Origin: Mesorhizobium sp. dw_380
GTDB lineage: Bacteria; Pseudomonadota; Alphaproteobacteria; Rhizobiales; Rhizobiaceae
Direction: 5' to 3'
Length of the DNA stretch: 64,000 bases
NCBI RefSeq assembly: GCF_018588885.1
Contig: NZ_JAFFIW010000011.1
Coordinates: 122,484-186,483, forward strand
The notes under the pieces: generated by a model
The model's database searches: none
Told to the model about the DNA's origin: nothing
Seen by the model: only the letters and a program-made list of their open reading frames with translations
Position numbers and translations under genes: made by a program
Shown here: positions 42,868-50,519 of the stretch, one piece after another
Numbering within the stretch: the stretch's first letter is position 1
Layout of the letters: every line of letters starts with the position of its first letter

Positions 42868-43515
42868 ATGACGATCATCATCACAGCATATGAACGATCG
42901 CCCGATGGCGGCAAGGGACTTGCGCGCGATACCCGCGTTCGCTGGGCGCTCGAAGAAGTGGGTCAGCCCTATGAGGTCCGTCTTGTTTCCTTCGAGGAGA
43001 TGAAGGCGCCTGACCATCTTGCCATTCATCCCTTCGGCCAGATCCCCACCTATGAGGAAGGTTCTCTGTCGCTGTTCGAGACCGGCTCGATCGTCTTTCA
43101 TCTTGCCGAGCAGCATTCAGGCCTGCTGCCCGGGGATCGCGATGCGCGTGCGCGCGCGATCACGTGGATGTTTGCCGCGCTCAACACCGTGGAGCCACCG
43201 ATCCTCGAACTGACAACCGCCAGAATAATCGAGGGCGACAAGCCGTGGGCCGAGGAGCGCTTGCCGTTGGTAAAGGACCGTATTCGCGCCCGGCTGGACA
43301 GGCTCTCGGCTCGCTTGGGCGCCGCCGACTGGCTCGATGAAACTTTCAGCGCTGGCGATTTGTTGATGGTGTCAGTGCTGCTGCGGCTAAGAATGTCAGG
43401 CATTTTGGATGAATATCAGAACTTGGCTGCCTATGTGGCTCGCGGGGAAACCCGGCCCGCTTATGTCAGGGCTTTCGCCGCGCAATTTGCAATCAATGCC
43501 CCATCAGCCAGCTGA
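42868..43515 (+). CDS. Glutathione S-transferase family protein
   Basis: This 215-residue protein has an N-terminal thioredoxin-like domain (YERSPDGGKGLARDTRVRWALEEVGQPYEV, IHPFGQIPTYEEGSLSLFETGSIVFHLAE) and an all-helical C-terminal domain (FSAGDLLMVSVLLRLR). The Pro in GQIPTY and the Glu-Thr in FETGSI are glutathione contacts. AAGGAAAC precedes the start. The substrate is unknown. It is convergent with the GlxA-type regulator. Confidence 0.88.
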   Translation: MTIIITAYERSPDGGKGLARDTRVRWALEEVGQPYEVRLVSFEEMKAPDHLAIHPFGQIPTYEEGSLSLFETGSIVFHLAEQHSGLLPGDRDARARAITWMFAALNTVEPPILELTTARIIEGDKPWAEERLPLVKDRIRARLDRLSARLGAADWLDETFSAGDLLMVSVLLRLRMSGILDEYQNLAAYVARGETRPAYVRAFAAQFAINAPSAS

Positions 43516-43549
43516 AACATTGGCTGGCGCGCGTGGTCCAGCCTACGAT

Positions 43550-44539
43550 CTAGGACGACAGCGCCATGCGCTCGCCCTGATCGGTCCGCCTTGAGAATTC
43601 GCGCCGGTATTGCGCCGGCGATGTCCTGAGCCTCGCGGCGAAATGCTGGCGCAGCGAGGTGGCGCTGCCGAAGCCGGCCTCGAAGGCCACGATGTCAATC
43701 GATTTCTCCGTGGCTTCCAGCAGGCGCTGCGCCAGTTCGATCCGTTGGCCGACCAGCCATTCGACGAAGCTGGTGCCGATCGATTTCTGGAAGCGGCGGG
43801 TAAAGGTGCGCCGTGTCAGGCCGGCGGCTTCGGCGACGCTGTCGAGGCTGTGCGTTTCGCCGAGCGTCGCGCGCACCGCGTCGAGAGCCTGGGTGAAGCG
43901 GTCGGCATTCGCGCTCTTCGCCACCGGGCGCTCGATGAATTGCGCCTGTCCGCCCTGCCGGTGAGGGGACAGCACGATCTGGCGGGCGAGCCGGAGTGCT
44001 GCTTCCGCGCCATAGCGCGCCCGCACGATGTGAAGGCAGCAGTCAAGACCGGCGGCAACGCCCGCCGAAGTCACGACATCGCCATTGTCGACATAGAGCA
44101 CCGTTTGATCGACATGGATGTCGGGATGGAGTTCCTGAAGCTGCTCGGCATAGGCCCAGTGCGTGGCGGCAGTGCGGCCGGAGAGCAGCCCGGCCGCGGC
44201 AATGGCAAACGTGCCAAGGCACAGGCCGACGATCAAGGCGCCGCGCCGATGCGCCTTGCGCAGCGCCTCCACAAGCAGCGGCGACGGTGGCTCGCCGAGA
44301 TGATGCCAGCTGGGAATGATGACCATGTCGGCGCCGTCGAGGCCTTCCAACCCGTGCGGCGCGGCAACAGTCAGTCCGGCCTCGGTGTGGATCGGGCCGG
44401 CCTTTATCCCGCAAATACGGAACTCGAAGCGCGGCAGACCAAGGGATGTCCTGTCCTCGCCGAATACCAGGCACGGCACGGACAGGTGGAACGGGCTGAT
44501 GCCATCGAAGGCGAGGACGGCAATGATCGGCGTGGTCAT
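43550..44539 (-). CDS. GlxA-type regulator: DJ-1/PfpI domain plus AraC helix-turn-helix
   Basis: This 329-residue protein has an N-terminal class-I amidotransferase-like domain (IAVLAFDGISPFHLSVPCLVFGED, GALIVGLCLGTFAIAAAGLLSGRTAATHW) with Cys in the nucleophile position, and a C-terminal AraC domain (LDSVAEAAGLTRRTFTRRFQKSIGTSFVEWLVGQRIELAQRLLEATEKSIDIVAFEAGFGSATSLRQHF). Such proteins sense amine or aldehyde metabolites. It is divergent from a cysteine hydrolase gene, its most likely target. Confidence 0.92.
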   Translation of the reverse strand: MTTPIIAVLAFDGISPFHLSVPCLVFGEDRTSLGLPRFEFRICGIKAGPIHTEAGLTVAAPHGLEGLDGADMVIIPSWHHLGEPPSPLLVEALRKAHRRGALIVGLCLGTFAIAAAGLLSGRTAATHWAYAEQLQELHPDIHVDQTVLYVDNGDVVTSAGVAAGLDCCLHIVRARYGAEAALRLARQIVLSPHRQGGQAQFIERPVAKSANADRFTQALDAVRATLGETHSLDSVAEAAGLTRRTFTRRFQKSIGTSFVEWLVGQRIELAQRLLEATEKSIDIVAFEAGFGSATSLRQHFAARLRTSPAQYRREFSRRTDQGERMALSS

Positions 44540-44666
44540 GGGCTGGTCCTAGCAAGTGAAATGAGATTGTCCCAATTCTTTCGAATGATGTCAATCGGGC
44601 CACTTTTGGCTGCTCGCCGGCCGGCCTATTTTCGTCCCATCGCATTCAAGCCAGAAAGGAAACACC

Positions 44667-45311
44667 ATGTCTGACCCAGCCAACACCACGCCGCGCCGGG
44701 CGCTGATCGTCGTCGACGTCCAGAACGATTACGATGGCGGTAATCTCGCCATCCAGCATCCGCCGTTCCGCGACAGCGTCGTCAATGTGGCGCGTGCGAT
44801 GGATGCCGCCGCCGCTGCCGGCATCAAGGTCGTGGTCGTCAAGCAGATGGCGCCCGAGACCTCGCCGATCTTCGCCAGAGGCAGCCATGGCGGCGAACTG
44901 CACCCCGAGATTGCCAGGCGCGGCCGCGACCATTATGTCGAGAAGACGCTACCCTCCGCCTTCACCGGCACCGACCTTGAGGACTGGCTGCGTTCCAACG
45001 CCATCGATACGCTCACGGTCGTCGGGTACATGACGCACAATTGCGATCTGTCGACCATCATACACGCCGTGCATATGGGTTTTGCTGTCGAGTTCCTGTC
45101 GGATGCGACCGGCTCGGTGCCTTACGCCAACAGCGCCGGCTACGCCTCGGCCGAAGAGATCCACCGCGTGGTCACGATCATCCTGCAATCGCGCTTCGCC
45201 GCGGTGCTCAAGACCGCCGAATGGATCGAATGCCTGAAGACCGGCGTCCTGCCGGAGCGCGATACGATCTATGGGTCCAATCAGCGGGCGCTGGCGCGCA
45301 ACGCGGCATAA
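44667..45311 (+). CDS. Cysteine hydrolase, isochorismatase family
   Basis: This 214-residue protein has the catalytic Asp (LIVVDVQNDY), Lys (YVEKTLPSAF) and Cys (VVGYMTHNCDLSTIIHAV), a complete triad, in contrast with the homologue at 24068-24631. Relatives hydrolyse nicotinamide, ureidoacrylate or N-carbamoyl compounds. GAAAGGAAA precedes the start. It is divergent from the GlxA-type regulator and followed by a bidirectional terminator. Confidence 0.88.
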   Translation: MSDPANTTPRRALIVVDVQNDYDGGNLAIQHPPFRDSVVNVARAMDAAAAAGIKVVVVKQMAPETSPIFARGSHGGELHPEIARRGRDHYVEKTLPSAFTGTDLEDWLRSNAIDTLTVVGYMTHNCDLSTIIHAVHMGFAVEFLSDATGSVPYANSAGYASAEEIHRVVTIILQSRFAAVLKTAEWIECLKTGVLPERDTIYGSNQRALARNAA

Positions 45312-45326
45312 AGCCAAAAACAGAAA

Positions 45327-45350
45327 GGGCGCCGCATTGCTGCGGCGCCC
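45327..45350. terminator. Bidirectional intrinsic terminator
   Basis: The perfect 9-base stem GGGCGCCGC / GCGGCGCCC with loop ATTGCT lies between the converging cysteine hydrolase and fhs genes. It has GAAA on the left and TTCT on the right. It is expected to end transcripts from both sides. Confidence 0.85.
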
Positions 45351-45377
45351 TTCTCTAATCGTCGAGACGGCTAGATC

Positions 45378-47057
45378 TCAGAACAGGCCTTCGATCTGGC
45401 CGGCCTCGTTGAGGAAGATCTTTTCCGAGGACGGCGCCTTGGGCAGGCCGGGCATGGTCATCACCTCGCCGCAGATGATGACGACGAAGCCGGCACCGGC
45501 CGAAAGCCTGACCTCGCGCACCGGCACGGTGTGGCCGGTCGGCGCGCCGCGCAGGTTCGGGTCGGTCGAGAACGAATACTGGGTCTTGGCCATGCAGACC
45601 GGCAGGTGGCCATAGCCTGCCTGCTCCCAGGCATGCAGCTGGTCGCGCACCGATTTGTCGGCGATCGCTTCCGAGCCGCGATAGATGCGCTGGACGATGG
45701 TGTTGATCTTCTCGAACAGCGGCATGGCGTCGGGGTAGAGCGGCGCGAACTGCGAGGCGCCGGATTCGGCCAGCGCCACCACCTTGTTGGCGAGCTCCTC
45801 GATGCCGGCCGAGCCCTTGGCCCAGTGCTTGCACAGGATCGCCTCTTCGCCCATCGAGGCGACATAGTCCTTCATCGCCTGGATTTCGGCGTCGGTGTCG
45901 GAATAGAAGTGGTTGATGGCAACCACCGCCGGGACGCCGAACTGCCTGATGTTCTCGATGTGGCGGCCAAGGTTGGCGCAGCCCTTCTTCACCGCCTCGA
46001 CGTTTTCCTTGCCGAGATCTTCCTTCTTGACGCCGCCATTCATCTTCATGGCGCGCACGGTGGCGACGATGACGGCGGCTGCCGGCTTGAGGCCAGCCTT
46101 GCGGCACTTGATGTCGAAGAACTTTTCAGCGCCAAGGTCAGCGCCGAAACCGGCTTCGGTGACGACATAGTCGGCGAGCTTCAAAGCCGTCGTGGTGGCG
46201 ACGACCGAATTGCAGCCATGCGCGATGTTGGCGAACGGGCCGCCATGGACGAAGGCCGGATTGTTCTCCAGCGTCTGCACCAGGTTGGGCTGCATGGCGT
46301 CCTTGAGCAGCACGGCCATGGCGCCGTCGGCCTTGAGGTCGCGGGCATAGACAGCCGACTTGTCGCGGCGGTAGGCGACGATGATGTCGCCGAGGCGCTT
46401 TTCCAAATCCTTCAGATCGGTCGACAGGCAAAGGATCGCCATGACTTCCGAGGCGACGGTGATGTCGAAGCCGCCCTCGCGCGGAAAGCCGTTGGCGACG
46501 CCGCCGAGTGAACAGATCATCTCACGCAACGCGCGGTCGTTCATGTCCATGACGCGGCGCCACACCACGCGGCGGGTGTCGATGCCGAGCTCGTTGCCCC
46601 AGTAGATGTGGTTGTCGATCAGCGCCGACAAAAGATTGTGCGCGGTGGTGATGGCGTGGAAGTCGCCGGTGAAGTGGAGGTTCATGTCCTCCATCGGCAC
46701 GACCTGTGCGTAGCCGCCGCCAGCGGCACCGCCCTTGACGCCGAAATTCGGGCCGAGCGAAGCCTCGCGGATGCAGACGATCGCCTTCTTGCCGATACGG
46801 TTGAGGCCATCGCCGAGGCCGACCGTGGTGGTGGTCTTGCCTTCGCCGGCCGGTGTCGGGTTGATGGCGGTGACCAGGATCAGCTTGCCGTCCTTGTTGC
46901 CCTTCACCGACTTGATGAATTCGGCTGATATCTTGGCCTTGTCGTGGCCATAGGGCAGCAGGTGTTCGGTCGGGATGCCAATCTTCTGGCCGATCTCCTG
47001 GATCTGCTTTTTCCTGGCGCCGCGCGCGATCTCGATGTCGGACTTCACTTCGGCCAT
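45378..47057 (-). CDS. fhs: Formate-tetrahydrofolate ligase
   Basis: This 559-residue protein has the ATP-binding loop [25 protein letters not shown], the signature [39 protein letters not shown] and a full-length C terminus. It makes 10-formyl-tetrahydrofolate from formate, ATP and tetrahydrofolate for purine and one-carbon metabolism. AGAGGAAAG precedes the start. It appears monocistronic. No riboswitch was recognised upstream. Confidence 0.97.
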   Translation of the reverse strand: MAEVKSDIEIARGARKKQIQEIGQKIGIPTEHLLPYGHDKAKISAEFIKSVKGNKDGKLILVTAINPTPAGEGKTTTTVGLGDGLNRIGKKAIVCIREASLGPNFGVKGGAAGGGYAQVVPMEDMNLHFTGDFHAITTAHNLLSALIDNHIYWGNELGIDTRRVVWRRVMDMNDRALREMICSLGGVANGFPREGGFDITVASEVMAILCLSTDLKDLEKRLGDIIVAYRRDKSAVYARDLKADGAMAVLLKDAMQPNLVQTLENNPAFVHGGPFANIAHGCNSVVATTTALKLADYVVTEAGFGADLGAEKFFDIKCRKAGLKPAAAVIVATVRAMKMNGGVKKEDLGKENVEAVKKGCANLGRHIENIRQFGVPAVVAINHFYSDTDAEIQAMKDYVASMGEEAILCKHWAKGSAGIEELANKVVALAESGASQFAPLYPDAMPLFEKINTIVQRIYRGSEAIADKSVRDQLHAWEQAGYGHLPVCMAKTQYSFSTDPNLRGAPTGHTVPVREVRLSAGAGFVVIICGEVMTMPGLPKAPSSEKIFLNEAGQIEGLF

Positions 47058-47385
47058 GACGGCTTTCCTCTGGATTGGACGGTGGAGGGGACGGGTTGAT
47101 CTCTATCGCAAGCGGGTTGGAACCGGGCGCGCGGGCAGTTCTAACCCTGTCGCTGCCATGGCGTCAACTTTCATGCAACTATGTTTCCTCTAGAGAAAAT
47201 TCCTCTGCGGCCGGCCGACCTGTCCTCGGTTCTTACTGGCTCCGCTTGCCGCGCCGTATAGAAGCCAGAGCAGGGGCGCTTCCGCCGTCTCAAAACAGCC
47301 GCACAATGCACGGAATGCGACAGAGGCGACGGCGCAAATTCGCCATCGGCTTGCCAAAGCGCATCGCGCTTTTGCCTTTTGCTTT
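47058..47385. other. fhs upstream region, no further gene
   Basis: This 328-base stretch separates fhs from the dispersed repeat and the DUF2333-type gene 3' end. It contains the fhs ribosome binding site and AT-rich promoter-like sequence near 47170-47205. No conserved RNA structure or reading frame with coding character was found. Confidence 0.5.
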
Positions 47386-47432
47386 ATGCATGTCGTTCTC
47401 CCAAAACCGGAACCACTTTTGGGCGAAATGCA
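47386..47432. repeat. Dispersed palindromic repeat
   Basis: ATGCATGTCGTTCTCCCAAA and ACTTTTGGGCGAAATGCA are the arms of a further ATGCATGTCG element, 16 bases from the stop codon of the DUF2333-type gene. Confidence 0.88.
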
Positions 47433-47448
47433 TTGCGGCTGAACTGCC

Positions 47449-48567
47449 CTACTGCGTCAGCACGTTGCTGATTTCGACCATGTTCGAACGCACCCGAAGC
47501 ACGTAGAAGCCCATCGTCGTCAGATGCGTCGGCAGCAGCCAGCCGTCCTCGCGGCCGTTGGCGATGATGAAAGGCTGGATGCGCAAGGCCGAGACGAATT
47601 GCGCGTCCATGGTGTCCCACAGGCTCTGCAGGTGCTTTTCCTTGAGGACGTCATCGAAGTCGGCCTGGGCGCCCTTCATCAGGCCATAATAGGCATAGAG
47701 CTGGCCATAGGCGAACCAGTAGCGGTCATCGGCGCGGAAGTCGAACCAGCCATTGTTGTGGTTCTCGGCGCGCTCCTTGAGGATGGCCGAGGTCGAGCCG
47801 ATATCGCTGGCGATACGGTCGATATATTGCTTCAGATTGTCGGCGCGGGCATCGAAGGTCGCCTGGCAGGTGGCGAGGCGGGCGTTGAAGGAGCGCAGAT
47901 TGCCCATCGCTCGGCGGTACATGCTGGGCGTGGTCGCGGTCATGCCGTTGCGGCTGATGTACCAGATGGACTCGTCGTACTGCAGCTGGCCGCGAGCGTC
48001 CTGGAGATTTGTGTCGATCTGCGAGGTCGTGCGCACACGGCCAAGGTTGTCGGCAAGCTCGGTCGCCGTGCGCCGCACCGCCTGGTTGATGCCGCGCTGG
48101 AACGAGGCCTTGTTGTCCATCCATGGGGTGTCGTCCCAGTCGATGCCGAACAGGCCGAACTTGTAAAGGATCATCGACGAGACCCAGGCGTTCTGATTGA
48201 CGTTGAAGTCGATCAGATCCGCCGCCACCTGGGCGATGCCGGAATTGCCGCAAGTCTTGGCCGTGTCGGTGCCGCTGCCGGCGGTGACCTGCTCACCGGC
48301 GGAGACATTGCGCTTCTCGAAAGTGTACGTGTCGGGATAGCTCGGGTTGAAATTGCTCCACCACTGGGTGGCGTAGAAGAAGTTGGCGTAGAGGCCGATC
48401 AGCACAAGCAAGGCGAGGCCGACCACGGCCTTGAGGATCCAGCCACGCTGCGTGTACCAGCGGCCGGCCCATAGGAACGGCCACAGGATGACGCCGATCA
48501 AGAGGCCGATGCCGCGGCCGATCCATTGGAAAATCCTGACGAAGAAGTTCACGATCGGATCGAGCAT
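47449..48567 (-). CDS. DUF2333-type membrane protein, last gene of the AAA+ operon
   Basis: This 372-residue protein starts MLDPIVNFFVRIFQWIGRGIG, has a re-entrant or membrane segment near the N terminus (IGLLIGVILWPFLWAG), a clear transmembrane helix (AVVGLALLVLIGLYANFFY), and a large exterior domain beginning ATQWWSNFNPSYPDTYTFEKRNV. The exterior part has a conserved helical region (DNKASFQRGINQAVRRTATELADNLGRVR). It resembles DUF2333 (from memory). The function is unknown. It follows the gene at 48671-49972 after a repeat-filled gap of 103 bases, so cotranscription is likely. Confidence 0.8.
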   Translation of the reverse strand: MLDPIVNFFVRIFQWIGRGIGLLIGVILWPFLWAGRWYTQRGWILKAVVGLALLVLIGLYANFFYATQWWSNFNPSYPDTYTFEKRNVSAGEQVTAGSGTDTAKTCGNSGIAQVAADLIDFNVNQNAWVSSMILYKFGLFGIDWDDTPWMDNKASFQRGINQAVRRTATELADNLGRVRTTSQIDTNLQDARGQLQYDESIWYISRNGMTATTPSMYRRAMGNLRSFNARLATCQATFDARADNLKQYIDRIASDIGSTSAILKERAENHNNGWFDFRADDRYWFAYGQLYAYYGLMKGAQADFDDVLKEKHLQSLWDTMDAQFVSALRIQPFIIANGREDGWLLPTHLTTMGFYVLRVRSNMVEISNVLTQ

Positions 48568-48587
48568 GGCTGTGTCACCCCTCAAAG

Positions 48588-48673
48588 CATGGTGCCAAAA
48601 AGTTGCAGGACTTTTTGGATAACATCATGCGCCAAAACAACAAGTTAGAACGAAATGAGTTCATTTCGTTCTA
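48588..48673. repeat. Palindromic repeats overlapping the stop codon of the preceding gene
   Basis: 48588-48630 has arms GCATGGTGCCAAAAAGT and ACTTTTTGGATAACATCATGC. 48646-48673 is a perfect palindrome, TAGAACGAAATGA-GT-TCATTTCGTTCTA. The final CTA of the second palindrome is the TAG stop of the minus-strand gene at 48671. Confidence 0.88.
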
Positions 48674-49972
48674 GTCAGTCAGGCCGTAGAGGCGCGTGCG
48701 AAACGCCACCTTGTCCTTCAAATATGTGGTTTTCAGAACGTCCACAACATGCGACCGCCAGGCGTCGCTGAAGCCGTCATAGTCCTTGTAGAAGCCGTCT
48801 TTGTTGAAGATGTAGCGCGAGACGAAGTCCGACGGCACGAAATCCGAAATCAGCCTGTTGGTCAGCCATGCGTCCGGATGATCAGGCTTGGCACGGACCA
48901 CAAGGAAGCGCTGCTGCGGGAAGACATCCTCGATCTTGAGATGGCCGAGCTGGGCGATCTCGCGCTTGGCGGCATTGAGGAAAGGGAAATTGCCGTCCTT
49001 GGCGATCAGGTCGGCATGGCTCTGGATCCAGGTCTGCAGCCAGACCTTGTCGACGTCGGTCAAATTGCGGTTCGGCTCGGCGTCGCGGATCAGCGCGCGC
49101 ACCACCATCTCGGCCCGGTGCTCGAGATAGCCGGAGGTCTCGATCCAGGAGGCGCGCGGCAGTTCGATGCGGCCGGTGGAGGCGAGGAACTTGAACACCT
49201 TGTCGGCGTCGTTGATCGAGAGATAGCTCACCTGCCATGGCCGCGAGCGGCGGAAGCCGGGTGCGGCGGGATCGCTGATCACCGTCGTCATGTCGGGGTC
49301 GACGAACACGTAGAGACCGCCGAAATGGCTGGTCCAGTAGGCATTGTGGCGGAAGATCACCTGGTCGGGCACCAGCGCGTTCTCGCGGATGTCGCCGCAG
49401 ACCTTGGCGAGTTCCACCATGCGGGTCAGCATCGCATTGTCGCGCCAGGCATCGGGTTCCTGCTTCAGCCGGTCGACAAGCTTGCCGAGTTCAGCCGCCT
49501 TGCCCAGCACGTCCTCGGCCGACAGCACCTTGAACTCGACCTGGCTGATCGACAACAGATCCTCGATGTCGTTGACCTTGGGGACGGTATCCTCGATCTC
49601 GCCGTAGATGACGTCCTTGATGGTCAGCGCATCGATGGCGCGCTGGTTCTTGGACATGAACTCGAACATCAGCTGCGAGGTGTTGGAAAAAGCGGTGTGC
49701 ACCACCGGCAGGTCGATCTGCGACGGCGTCAGGATGATGAAGCGGCGATTGACCTCATTGGGGTCGAGATAGTCATAGTCGCCGCATTCCTCGGCCACTT
49801 CGGGCGAGAAGCCGGTACGGTCGATCTGGAAGCTTTTCAGCTTGGTGGGCTTGAGCCCGAACACGGCAAGCGCCTTGTTGTAGCGCTGGATGAGATGCGG
49901 CTCGTCGACGGTGAGCAGCCGGCCATAGATCAGCTCGTTGTCGCGCAGAAGGTCGGGTTTTTTGGCGCTCAT
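48671..49972 (-). CDS. Conserved protein of unknown function, AAA+ operon
   Basis: This 433-residue soluble protein (start MSAKKPDLLRDNELIYGRL) has no signal or transmembrane segment. Notable features are LDPNEVNRRFIILTPSQIDLPVVHTAF, HNAYWTSHFGGLYVFVDPD and a C-terminal segment with many aromatic residues (FVSRYIFNKDGFYKDYDGFSDAW). I recall it as DUF6638-like, which should be checked. The ATG at 49972 has AAGGA supplied by the end of the 48-base inverted repeat. Residues encoded upstream of that ATG are a translation of the repeat and are not counted. The stop lies in a palindrome. Confidence 0.8.
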   Translation of the reverse strand: MSAKKPDLLRDNELIYGRLLTVDEPHLIQRYNKALAVFGLKPTKLKSFQIDRTGFSPEVAEECGDYDYLDPNEVNRRFIILTPSQIDLPVVHTAFSNTSQLMFEFMSKNQRAIDALTIKDVIYGEIEDTVPKVNDIEDLLSISQVEFKVLSAEDVLGKAAELGKLVDRLKQEPDAWRDNAMLTRMVELAKVCGDIRENALVPDQVIFRHNAYWTSHFGGLYVFVDPDMTTVISDPAAPGFRRSRPWQVSYLSINDADKVFKFLASTGRIELPRASWIETSGYLEHRAEMVVRALIRDAEPNRNLTDVDKVWLQTWIQSHADLIAKDGNFPFLNAAKREIAQLGHLKIEDVFPQQRFLVVRAKPDHPDAWLTNRLISDFVPSDFVSRYIFNKDGFYKDYDGFSDAWRSHVVDVLKTTYLKDKVAFRTRLYGLTD

Positions 49973-49976
49973 TTTT

Positions 49977-50024
49977 CCTTCTCGCCGTTCACGGGGAGAA
50001 GGTGCCCGAAGGGCGGATGAGGGG
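49977..50024 (+). repeat. 48-base inverted repeat, left copy
   Basis: It begins CCTTCTCGCCGTTCACGGGG and ends GGGCGGATGAGGGG. Its outer end supplies the AAGG ribosome binding site of the gene starting at 49972. It is the reverse complement of 50458-50505 except for one base (G versus C at the eighth position). Confidence 0.92.
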
Positions 50025-50039
50025 CGGCGCAAACGCTCA

Positions 50040-50480
50040 TCATCTTTCCCCTGACGGTGAAGAGGGCAAAAATTTCGCGTCGATACCGATCATCTTTTCA
50101 TTAAGTCGCCCATCCAGCGCTGCAACAATCGTATCCAGCACGCTCTTGCGGCCCGTTAGGACATCGGCGTGCCAAACCCTCAACACCGACCAACCATTGC
50201 TGTTCATAGTCTCGTCCCTGTATCGATCACGGGATCGATTTGCGTGCTGGCTTCCATCGACTTCCACAACCAGGTTGGCTTCACGGCAAGCGAAGTCTGC
50301 AAAATATGGACCGATTGGTAGCTGACGAATAAATTTGTGGCCATTAAGTCGCCGTCCGCGCAATTCACTCCACAGTTTTTCCTCCGCGTCATTCTCGACC
50401 TTTCGAAGCTGTCGGGATCTTGCAACCTTCGGCTCGTTTCCACCGCGCACAGCGCTGCCCCTCATCCGCCCTTCGGGCAC
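50040..50480 (-). CDS. DUF559 endonuclease-like protein (Vsr fold)
   Basis: This 146-residue protein has the DUF559 pattern: AEEKLWSELRGRRLNGHKFIRQLPIGPYFADFACREANLVVEVDG, then SVLRVWHADVL. The Asp in YFADF and the Glu and Asp in VVEVDG form a PD-(D/E)xK-like site related to very-short-patch-repair nucleases. The only ATG codons that fit lie inside the right inverted repeat, so the first residues (MPEGRMRG) are repeat-encoded. Base composition differs from its neighbours, indicating acquisition. DNA cleavage is predicted, not shown. Confidence 0.8.
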   Translation of the reverse strand: MPEGRMRGSAVRGGNEPKVARSRQLRKVENDAEEKLWSELRGRRLNGHKFIRQLPIGPYFADFACREANLVVEVDGSQHANRSRDRYRDETMNSNGWSVLRVWHADVLTGRKSVLDTIVAALDGRLNEKMIGIDAKFLPSSPSGER

Positions 50481-50505
50481 CTTCTCCCCGTGAACGGGGA
50501 GAAGG
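50458..50505 (-). repeat. 48-base inverted repeat, right copy
   Basis: It begins CCCCTCATCCGCCCTTCGGG and ends TGAACGGGGAGAAGG. It contains the start codon of the DUF559 gene and lies 14 bases downstream of the AAA+ gene stop. Confidence 0.92.
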
Positions 50506-50519
50506 AAGAAGTGCCAGGC

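Larger units (their letters stand above)
49977..50505 (-). mobile_element. Putative non-autonomous cassette: DUF559 nuclease between 48-base inverted repeats
   Basis: Inverted copies of a 48-base sequence at 49977-50024 and 50458-50505 differ at one position. They bound a single gene for a DUF559 nuclease. Each repeat contains smaller palindromes (CTCCCCGTGAACGGGGAG in the second copy, GCCCTTCGGGC in both). The cassette lies between two genes of one operon and its interior is visibly less GC-rich than the flanks. The repeats match a sequence I recall as very common in rhizobial genomes. Confidence 0.65.

Noticed and set aside
47058..47385. A ZTP or tetrahydrofolate riboswitch upstream of fhs
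   Set aside because: The conserved core elements of the pfl motif were not found on the minus strand between the repeat and the start codon.
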